DNA of 18,187 nucleotides. It comes from Candidatus Aminicenantes bacterium UBA876. Lineage in GTDB: Bacteria; Acidobacteriota; Aminicenantia; UBA2199. Positions within the stretch are counted from its first letter, which is position 1, and each line of letters begins with the position of its first letter. This document shows, one piece after another, positions 1 to 5,761 of the stretch. A program made the position numbers and the translations under genes. Where the stretch lies: NCBI GenBank assembly GCA_002294665.1, contig DBFQ01000073.1, forward strand, positions 9,137 through 27,323, in the 5' to 3' direction. A model generated the notes under the pieces. That model saw nothing but the letters and a program-made list of their open reading frames with translations, was not told where the DNA came from and ran no database searches.

Positions 1-1350
1 ACTTTTCAACTTTTCAACTTTTTTTATGCCTCCGGGCATGGCTGTCCAGATGCGCAGCAGCAGCAGCAGACCGATCACGGCGAAGGGCAACAGGAACCAC
101 GGCCAGGCGGCCCAGTTGCGCGTGGTGATCCAGCCCAGGGCGAATGATTGCACCGCGGTACCCAGGTAGACGAAACCGTCGATGATGCCCACGGCCGTGG
201 CCGCGCCGCGGCGGCCGCCGAAATCCATCGTGGCTGTGCCGGAAAGCAGTCCGTGGGTACCAATGACGCATACGGAGATGCCGAACACCAGCGCGCCCAA
301 TAGCCAGCCGTCGGCAAGCGAGAATCCCATGACGACGATCAGCAGCAACATGAATAGATACAGAAATCCCGCCGAAGGCGCCCGGCGCGACTGGAACACC
401 TTGTCACTGATGATCCCCGCCAGGTTGCCGCCGATGATCCCGGCGATCATGAGCAGCAGGCCCCAGTTGTGCAGCATGAAGTCCCAGCCGCCGCCCAGAC
501 CGGCTGCGGTTTTTTCCTTTGCCAGGATGGGAAACCAGTGCATGACGCCGTTGCGCAACACCCCGGTACAGAATTCGATGCCCGCCACGGTGAGGATGAC
601 CGGATGCGTAAGGATGCGTCGCAGCAGTTGCCGGGTGGGGATATGCGTATTCAGATCTTCTCCTGAAGATTCATCGCCGGTGTCGAAGTCCGTGAATCCG
701 GCTTGGGAAGGACGGTCCCGCAAGAGGAAGATTTCGGCGAAAAAGAACAGAAAGAGCAGGGCGGAGGGGGAAAGGAAGGCCCACCAGGTGGCGTTGCCGC
801 CGGAATATCCCTGTCCGGCCACCAGCGGAGAGTCGAGGATGCGTTGGGTGACGTCAAAGGCCAGGAAGATGCCGGAAGAGATCATGACGCCGAAGATTCC
901 CGAAAAGGTGCCGCGTTCCGTAACGTGAAACCAGTGGGCATTGACCTTGACGATGGACACGGCGCCGTAGCTCTGGAAATACATGTTCAGACCGTACAGC
1001 AGCGAAAACACCAGGCGCAGCGGCGCGGTGGCGGGATCATCCATGCCCATGACCCGCCACAGGTAGAAACCCATGGCCAGGTTGGCGGACCCGGCTCCGA
1101 ATGCGGCGATCAGGATGCCGCGTTTGCCGCCGATGCGGTCCACCAGGGGACCGTTGACCAGAAAGGAAACGGCGTAGACCACGGCGCCGATGCCGAAGAT
1201 CCAACCGAAATCCTCTTTGGTCATCAGGCTGCCCAGCGCGTTCTTGGAAACGGTGAGGTTGTAGCGCCCCATGTAAAGCAGGGCATAGGTCAATCCCATC
1301 GGGAACCAGTTCAGGAAGCGGCGGTAGCGGTAACCTTCGGCATGGATCAT
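1..1350 (-). CDS. OPA-family MFS organophosphate/sugar-phosphate antiporter-like (3' end outside window)
   Basis: This is an inner-membrane major facilitator of the organophosphate:phosphate antiporter type (GlpT/UhpT/UhpC-like). It probably exchanges a phosphorylated sugar or glycerol derivative for phosphate; the substrate cannot be told from sequence. The frame is open for 450 codons to the window edge. About twelve hydrophobic segments are visible, with a hydrophilic central loop near residues 215-235. Family-like stretches include MGRYNLTVSKNAL near residue 28, NGPLVDRIGGKRG near 63, and RRGAATAVGIIDGFVYLGTA near 385. The ATG at 1350 has an AAAGGAG ribosome site seven bases upstream and lies one base after the stop of the kinase-like gene, so the two are co-transcribed. 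The last visible codons (KKVEKLKS) are read from GTTGAAAA octamer repeats. If the repeat continues, the next codon is TGA or TGG, so the stop is probably just beyond the edge. At 450 residues the protein is about full family length. Confidence 0.88.
   Translation of the reverse strand, partial: MIHAEGYRYRRFLNWFPMGLTYALLYMGRYNLTVSKNALGSLMTKEDFGWIFGIGAVVYAVSFLVNGPLVDRIGGKRGILIAAFGAGSANLAMGFYLWRVMGMDDPATAPLRLVFSLLYGLNMYFQSYGAVSIVKVNAHWFHVTERGTFSGIFGVMISSGIFLAFDVTQRILDSPLVAGQGYSGGNATWWAFLSPSALLFLFFFAEIFLLRDRPSQAGFTDFDTGDESSGEDLNTHIPTRQLLRRILTHPVILTVAGIEFCTGVLRNGVMHWFPILAKEKTAAGLGGGWDFMLHNWGLLLMIAGIIGGNLAGIISDKVFQSRRAPSAGFLYLFMLLLIVVMGFSLADGWLLGALVFGISVCVIGTHGLLSGTATMDFGGRRGAATAVGIIDGFVYLGTAVQSFALGWITTRNWAAWPWFLLPFAVIGLLLLLRIWTAMPGGIKKVEKLKS
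3..18 (-). repeat. GTTGAAAA tandem octamer, two full units plus a partial at the window edge
   Basis: Read on the minus strand, two perfect GTTGAAAA units are followed by the GT of a third at the window edge. The unit matches the GTTGRRRA array at 5683-5754 and has the same orientation relative to the gene upstream of it. The array probably continues to the left of the window. Confidence 0.7.
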
Positions 1351-1351
1351 G

Positions 1352-2113
1352 TCAGCGCTCCTTTGCCAGGCGGAAGATATCTTTCATCACGGCTTCGAGG
1401 TGAGGCGCGATCTTGGCGGGATCGTCGGTTTTTTCGGGCATGTTCCGGAACACTCCGAAAGGCACCCGCTGGTTTCCGCATTCCAGAAAGCCCGAATCAG
1501 CGGGACCGGCGAACTCAGCCCAGTCCGACTCTTTGTAGAGTTTTTCCAGTTTCAGGTCTTCGAGGCCGTGCTCGAGAATGGAGTCGGGTTTGTCCGGGTT
1601 GTAGCGCCGCCGGTTTTTGCGCAGCGATTCTTCCCAGGTGACATCGATGTACAACGTGACCGCGCGTTTCAGTACGGTTTGCGACAGATGGGAATAGGCC
1701 TCGCGAAAACCGCCATGTTCGCTTCCGCGCGCGAATTCAATGAATACGGTTCCGCCGCGTTCATGAAAACCCGGATCGTCGCGCATCAGTTTGTCGTAGC
1801 GAAAGCACAACTTGCGGATCAGGAAGTTCCAGTACCAAGGCTCGCGGAACGTGTGCCCCGGGTGGCGCTGTCCGTTGTACTCAAAGGTCGCATCCGTCAG
1901 CAGCCTGGGCAGACCCATGGATTCCAGCAGGTCGTCGTCTTCGAATTGTTCCCAGAGGATGGGAAAATCATCCAGTTCGCGAAACTCGCCGACATGGAAC
2001 CGTCGCATGCGTTCCGGCGGCGGTACGGATCGCAGAAACGCAATGATTTCCGATTTGCCGGCCGCCGGGCGGCCATTCAGAATGACGATATCGAATGTGC
2101 GGTCTTGGGTCAC
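1352..2113 (-). CDS. P-loop nucleotide kinase-like protein, substrate unknown
   Basis: This is a 253-residue soluble P-loop NTPase. A Walker A motif GRPAAGKS lies at residues 14-21, right after the first beta strand, as in small-molecule or nucleotide kinases. A possible Walker B strand (VFIEFARG) is near residue 123, and an Arg-rich segment RKNRRRYNP near 165 could act as a lid. I do not recognise the family or a substrate. The GTG at 2113 is preferred because a perfect AGGAGG lies five bases upstream, just after a TATAAT box. An upstream in-frame ATG at 2134 overlaps that TATAAT, so it would lie upstream of the predicted transcription start. The open frame also extends further upstream but into the divergent ABC gene. 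The transporter follows after one base, so the pair may import and then phosphorylate, or sense, a phosphorylated compound; this is inference from context only. Confidence 0.8.
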   Translation of the reverse strand: MTQDRTFDIVILNGRPAAGKSEIIAFLRSVPPPERMRRFHVGEFRELDDFPILWEQFEDDDLLESMGLPRLLTDATFEYNGQRHPGHTFREPWYWNFLIRKLCFRYDKLMRDDPGFHERGGTVFIEFARGSEHGGFREAYSHLSQTVLKRAVTLYIDVTWEESLRKNRRRYNPDKPDSILEHGLEDLKLEKLYKESDWAEFAGPADSGFLECGNQRVPFGVFRNMPEKTDDPAKIAPHLEAVMKDIFRLAKER

Positions 2114-2118
2114 GAATA

Positions 2119-2124
2119 CCTCCT
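2119..2124 (-). promoter_or_regulatory. Ribosome binding site AGGAGG deciding a GTG start
   Basis: AGGAGG on the minus strand sits five bases before the GTG at 2113. It lies inside the longer in-frame open frame, so it marks GTG rather than the upstream ATG as the start of the kinase-like gene. Confidence 0.75.
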
Positions 2125-2132
2125 GAGAGAGC

Positions 2133-2161
2133 ATTATACCTGTGCGTCGACGCAAAGGGAA
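2133..2161 (-). promoter_or_regulatory. Promoter of kinase-like/transporter operon
   Basis: A perfect TATAAT (2138 down to 2133) is present. The -35 at 17 bases spacing is poor (TTCCCT, 2161-2156). The predicted start near 2126 leaves a 13-base leader containing the AGGAGG. The -35 region overlaps that of the divergent ABC promoter. Confidence 0.6.
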
Positions 2162-2186
2162 CAAAAGCGGTCGGCTTGCGTATGAT
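2158..2186 (+). promoter_or_regulatory. Probable promoter of ABC exporter operon, near-leaderless
   Basis: TATGAT at 2181-2186 lies five bases before the ATG at 2192. The -35 at 17 bases (GGAACA, 2158-2163) is weak. No Shine-Dalgarno sequence precedes the ATG, so the mRNA may start at or within a base or two of the start codon. Confidence 0.4.
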
Positions 2187-2191
2187 AAGAC

Positions 2192-3115
2192 ATGAGCGAG
2201 ACGATCATCCAATTGGAGGAGATCAACTTTTTTTACAACGGTTTCCAGGCGATTGAAAATGTGAGCCTGGAGATCGGCACGGGCGTGTATGGATTGCTCG
2301 GCCCCAACGGCGCCGGGAAAACCACCCTGATGAAGATTGTTCTGGGTCACTTGCGGCCGGCAGCGGGGAAAGGCCGGATCCTGGGCACCGATCTGGAGTC
2401 GGGCCTGACCGAGGTGCGCCGCCGCATCGGCTACATGCCGGAGAGCCATTGCCTGATTCCCGGCATGGACGCCGTCACATTGACCAGTTACATGGGCGAA
2501 CTCAGCGGCATGCCCCGGCAGGAGGCGATCAAACGCGCCCATGAAGTTCTATACTATGTGGGGCTGGAAGAATCCCGTTATCGCCTGGCGGACACCTATT
2601 CTTCGGGAATGAAGCAACGCCTGAAACTCGCGCTGGCCCTGGTCCATGACCCTGTTTTAATGATCCTGGATGAGCCCACCTCGGGAATGGATCCGGGCGG
2701 CAGGGAAGAGATGCTGGAACTGATTGCCGACATCGCGTCCAAAGGGCGCATGAACATGATCATTTCCTCGCATATTCTGGCGGACATTGAAACGACCTGT
2801 GCCCGCGTACTGATCATGAACCACGGCCGCATTGTTTCCGAGCAGAACACCCGTGATTTCGTGGATCGCGAAACCAGTATTCTGGAAGTGGGGATAAAGG
2901 GCGAGGCGCGGGCCTTTCTGGAACGGCTTGGCGGAATTCAGGCGGAGATGGATCGGCGCGGATTCCTGCGCCTTTACCTGCCGGCCGATTTTCCACGCAT
3001 GAGCCTGTTTGCGATCGCCATGGAAGCGGGCGTGCAGATCCGTCATTTCCGGCCCAGCCGTATTACTTTGGAGGATGCATTCGTGACTGCCATAGGAGAA
3101 TCCCGTGCCCGTTAA
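2192..3115 (+). CDS. ABC-2 exporter ATP-binding subunit (first of two)
   Basis: This 307-residue cytoplasmic ATPase would power one ABC-2 permease. Walker A GPNGAGKTT is at residues 37-45, the signature YSSGMKQR at 136-143, Walker B LMILDEP at 156-162, and the H-loop histidine at 194. All catalytic residues are present. The atypical signature (SSGMKQR) and the YMPE segment in the Q-loop region are usual for NatA/CcmA-like ABC-2 ATPases. About 100 residues after the nucleotide-binding domain form the accessory C-terminal region common in this group. The ATG at 2192 has no Shine-Dalgarno sequence, but a TATGAT box lies just before it, so translation may be leaderless. The permease gene overlaps its last 11 bases. 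The substrate cannot be predicted. Confidence 0.93.
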   Translation: MSETIIQLEEINFFYNGFQAIENVSLEIGTGVYGLLGPNGAGKTTLMKIVLGHLRPAAGKGRILGTDLESGLTEVRRRIGYMPESHCLIPGMDAVTLTSYMGELSGMPRQEAIKRAHEVLYYVGLEESRYRLADTYSSGMKQRLKLALALVHDPVLMILDEPTSGMDPGGREEMLELIADIASKGRMNMIISSHILADIETTCARVLIMNHGRIVSEQNTRDFVDRETSILEVGIKGEARAFLERLGGIQAEMDRRGFLRLYLPADFPRMSLFAIAMEAGVQIRHFRPSRITLEDAFVTAIGESRAR

Positions 3116-3956
3116 AGAACGTGGATATCGCGGCTGGGAAGGCGTGCTGGCGTCCAGACGCCTGCCCTGGCTTCCGATCGCGGTTCAGGGTATCCGCCAG
3201 GTGAAAGAGAAAAAGCGTGCCAAATTGCTTTTCTTTTTTTCGGCTTTTCCTTTCCTGTTTTTCCTGATCGCCGTTTATGTCGCCACCAAGCCTGAATTAA
3301 AATTTCTGGACGAGATCACCCGCCTGATCAACGATAACGCCCAGTTTTTCGATATGTTCTTCACCCGCAGCGGGTTGATTTTCGTAATGTTTCTGTTGAG
3401 CGTCTACGTCGGATCTGACCTGATCTCAGCTGATTTGAAATTCAACTCCATTCAACTCTACCTGTCCCGACCGCTGAAAAGGGCCGACTACCTGGCGGGC
3501 AAGCTGGCCGTGGTCATGTTCTACCTGCTCATGTTTTCCCTGGTCCCGGCCCTGCTGCTGGTTTTGGCCAAGCTGTTGTTCAGCGGATCGTGGAGCCTGG
3601 GCCTGCCCACTCTCGGGGCGGTGCTGGTTTACCCGTTGCTGGCCTCCATGGCCATGGCGTCCCTGATGCTGCTGTTTTCTTCCTTCACAGCGAATACGCG
3701 GCTCGCGGTTGTGGGCTATGTGGGTTTTTACTTCCTGACCAATATGCTGGCGGGGATTCTGTCCGGCCTGGTGTTCAAGCATTCCGCCCTGGGTTTGCTT
3801 TCTCCGGAACGGACCCTGCGCCATCTGGCGGCCTTTCTCTTCGGCACGAAAGCGGTAATGGATGTCCCCCTCTGGACGGCTCCGCTCCTGGTTGTCTTGA
3901 TCAGCCTGCTGGCGCTGGGATGGACGCTGTTGCGAATCCGCAGGGTGGAGGTCTGA
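3105..3956 (+). CDS. ABC-2 type permease (first of two)
   Basis: This 283-residue integral membrane subunit would pair with the ATPase encoded just upstream. About six hydrophobic segments are visible near residues 41-60, 88-104, 134-155, 168-192, 200-222 and 257-277. Between the second and third lies the typical ABC-2 cytoplasmic stretch GSDLISADLK...LSRPLKRADYLAGK (residues 103-133), the coupling region that contacts the ATPase. The start is GTG at 3105, with AGGAG six bases upstream; it overlaps the ATPase gene by 11 bases. The second ATPase gene starts one base after its stop. The permease shares this layout with the second permease in the operon, which suggests a heterodimeric exporter or two related ones. 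Confidence 0.88.
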   Translation: MPVKERGYRGWEGVLASRRLPWLPIAVQGIRQVKEKKRAKLLFFFSAFPFLFFLIAVYVATKPELKFLDEITRLINDNAQFFDMFFTRSGLIFVMFLLSVYVGSDLISADLKFNSIQLYLSRPLKRADYLAGKLAVVMFYLLMFSLVPALLLVLAKLLFSGSWSLGLPTLGAVLVYPLLASMAMASLMLLFSSFTANTRLAVVGYVGFYFLTNMLAGILSGLVFKHSALGLLSPERTLRHLAAFLFGTKAVMDVPLWTAPLLVVLISLLALGWTLLRIRRVEV

Positions 3957-3957
3957 A

Positions 3958-4887
3958 TTGGAACCCGTACTGGAAGCCAGAAACCTGTCCAAGTGGTACG
4001 GCAATATTCTCGGGGTTTCCGATATCAACCTGCGCCTGATGCCCGGTGTGCATGGGCTGCTGGGACCGAATGGCGCCGGGAAAACCACATTTCTGCGCCT
4101 TGCGTCCGGACAGTTGAAGCCAAACCGGGGCGATATCCGGATCTTTGACCAGCCGGTTTTCAACAACCCCGCCCTGTTTCACAAGGTGGGTTTCTGCCCC
4201 GAAACCGACGCGTATTATCGTGGTGTAAACGGCGGGGACTACCTGAGATTCCTGGCCCGCTTGCATGGGTCTTCCACACCGGAAGCCCGGGATGTGGCGC
4301 AAGCCGCCCTGCACCAGGTCGGGTTGGATGAGGTGGCCGGGAAATTGATTTCCGCCTACAGCCTGGGTATGCGCCAGCGTTTGAAGATCGCCGCCGCCAT
4401 TCTTCATGAGCCGCAACTGGTGATTCTGGACGAGCCGCTCAAGGGCGTGGATCCGCTCTGGCGGGTGCGCATCACGGAATTGATCCGCGACTTCGCTTCC
4501 CGCGGCCGCACCGTCATCGTGTCTTCGCACGTGCTGCCGGAGGTCGAAGCCATGACCAACAACATCGTCCTGATTCACCAGGGCGAAATCCTGGCCGAGG
4601 GAGATATCCAGGAAATTCGCGGCCTGCTGGATTCTCATCCGCACATGGTGTCGGTGTGTACGCCTCAATTCCGCAATATCGCGGCCCGGTTTGCGCAGGA
4701 TCCTCATGTGCTCACGGTTCACTTTGACAACGCGGCGCAGAAAGTGGTGTTCAAAACAGACCATCGCGACCATTTCTTTGACCGCCTGAACCGGCTCGTG
4801 GTGACCGATCATCTGCAGATCCAGGAAATCACCTCGGCGGATGACAATCTGCAGGCGGTGTTCAACTATCTGGTGGGGAGAAAGTGA
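3958..4887 (+). CDS. ABC-2 exporter ATP-binding subunit (second of two)
   Basis: This 309-residue cytoplasmic ATPase is related to but clearly different from the first. Walker A GPNGAGKT is at residues 36-43, the signature YSLGMRQR at 134-141, Walker B LVILDEP at 154-160, and the H-loop histidine at 191. The D-loop reads KGVD rather than the usual SGLD. The start is TTG at 3958, one base after the permease stop, chosen because GGAGG sits six bases upstream and the protein then begins MEPVLEARNLSKWYG as expected for the fold. Its TGA shares a base with the ATG of the next gene, so translation is coupled. It probably serves the second permease, though the two pairs could assemble together. Confidence 0.93.
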   Translation: MEPVLEARNLSKWYGNILGVSDINLRLMPGVHGLLGPNGAGKTTFLRLASGQLKPNRGDIRIFDQPVFNNPALFHKVGFCPETDAYYRGVNGGDYLRFLARLHGSSTPEARDVAQAALHQVGLDEVAGKLISAYSLGMRQRLKIAAAILHEPQLVILDEPLKGVDPLWRVRITELIRDFASRGRTVIVSSHVLPEVEAMTNNIVLIHQGEILAEGDIQEIRGLLDSHPHMVSVCTPQFRNIAARFAQDPHVLTVHFDNAAQKVVFKTDHRDHFFDRLNRLVVTDHLQIQEITSADDNLQAVFNYLVGRK

Positions 4888-5675
4888 TGTCATTCGCGGC
4901 TTCATTCGCAGTGGTATTCGGGTTTTTCGCCCGCCTCAGCCTGCGCAACCGCCGTACCTGGCTGCTTCTGGGAACGGCGTTTATCCCCGTTCTGGTGTTG
5001 CTGGCGGCCACGATGGTGTCAGCGGGAAGCGCGGGTACGGAAATCGGCCCGGTACTGTTCCGCCAGATGGCGGTTCCCTTCCTGTTCACCCTTTATATTC
5101 CGTTGATGGGCCTGCTGGGTGGCAGTTCATGCGTTGGCGATGAGGTCGACCAGCGCACCCTGGTGTTCCTGACCACGCGCCCGGTGAAAAAGAGTGCTTT
5201 GCTGAGCGGAAAGGCGGGGGTGCAGGCGGCGATTTCCCTGATGATTGTGATCTTTGCCATGCTGGTCAGTTTCTTGCTGGGGTTCAAGGATTATGTTTTC
5301 AGCGCTCAGGGAAGCGTGCGTCTGGGGAAGTACCTGCTTGCGGCGGGATTGGCTACGCTGGCTTATACCGGCCTTTTTGTTCTGCTCGGGACGCTGTTGA
5401 AGAAACCGGTGATTGCGGGCATCATCTATATTTTCGGCTGGGAATACATCGTGCAATTCATCCCCGGCTCCACCCAGCACCTGACCATCAGTCACTACGT
5501 CAAATCATTATTGCCATACAAATCGGCTGGTGAAGGGTTCCTGATGTTTCAACTGGAGCCCTCGCCGCCGTTGCATGCGGTTCTGGTTCTGCTTTTTCTG
5601 ACCGTGGTGTTCATGGCGGCGGCTGTCCGCGTGTTCAGCCGCAGGGAGTATGTGCTTTCGGAACCGAGGATGTAG
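4887..5675 (+). CDS. ABC-2 type permease (second of two)
   Basis: This 262-residue membrane protein has about six hydrophobic segments (near residues 26-44, 62-80, 112-132, 148-169, 174-192 and 229-247). The ABC-2 coupling stretch GDEVDQRTLVFLTTRPVKKS is at 84-103, followed by ALLSGK. It is the last gene of the exporter operon. The ATG at 4887 is favoured because GGAG lies six bases upstream; a GTG one codon earlier at 4884 is also possible. The stop TAG is followed seven bases later by an array of GTTGRRRA octamers. No hairpin terminator is seen between it and the convergent gene. Confidence 0.87.
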   Translation: MSFAASFAVVFGFFARLSLRNRRTWLLLGTAFIPVLVLLAATMVSAGSAGTEIGPVLFRQMAVPFLFTLYIPLMGLLGGSSCVGDEVDQRTLVFLTTRPVKKSALLSGKAGVQAAISLMIVIFAMLVSFLLGFKDYVFSAQGSVRLGKYLLAAGLATLAYTGLFVLLGTLLKKPVIAGIIYIFGWEYIVQFIPGSTQHLTISHYVKSLLPYKSAGEGFLMFQLEPSPPLHAVLVLLFLTVVFMAAAVRVFSRREYVLSEPRM

Positions 5676-5682
5676 GAAGAAA

Positions 5683-5754
5683 GTTGGAGAGTTGGGGAGT
5701 TGGAAAGTTGGGGAGTTGGAGAGTTGAAAAGTTGAAAAGTTGGAAAGTTGGGGA
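5683..5754 (+). repeat. Nine tandem copies of an 8-base GTTGRRRA unit
   Basis: Nine contiguous octamers, each GTTG followed by three purines and A, run without any indel: GGAGA, GGGGA, GGAAA, GGGGA, GGAGA, GAAAA, GAAAA, GGAAA and GGGGA after each GTT. The array ends in GTTTTT. It fills nearly the whole 86-base gap between the exporter operon and the convergent 936-residue gene. Two more GTTGAAAA units lie at the left edge of the window after another gene. The invariant GTTG with variable purines suggests selection or slippage at the unit level. It is too short and spacer-free to be CRISPR. Its function is unknown. Confidence 0.95.
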
Positions 5755-5761
5755 GTTTTTA

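Noticed and set aside
182..2185. Long plus-strand open frames opposite the transporter and kinase-like genes
   Set aside because: They are antisense shadows, with Pro/Arg/His-rich composition and no domains; the minus-strand proteins have clear family features.
2114..2542. N-terminal extension of the kinase-like gene to 2542
   Set aside because: The extension lies antisense to the ABC ATPase. A perfect promoter and ribosome site mark the GTG at 2113 instead.
3901..4905. 334-residue minus-strand open frame opposite the second ABC ATPase
   Set aside because: This is an antisense shadow of a gene with intact Walker and signature motifs.
5683..5754. Possible CRISPR array
   Set aside because: Units are 8 bases with no spacers, and no cas genes are nearby.
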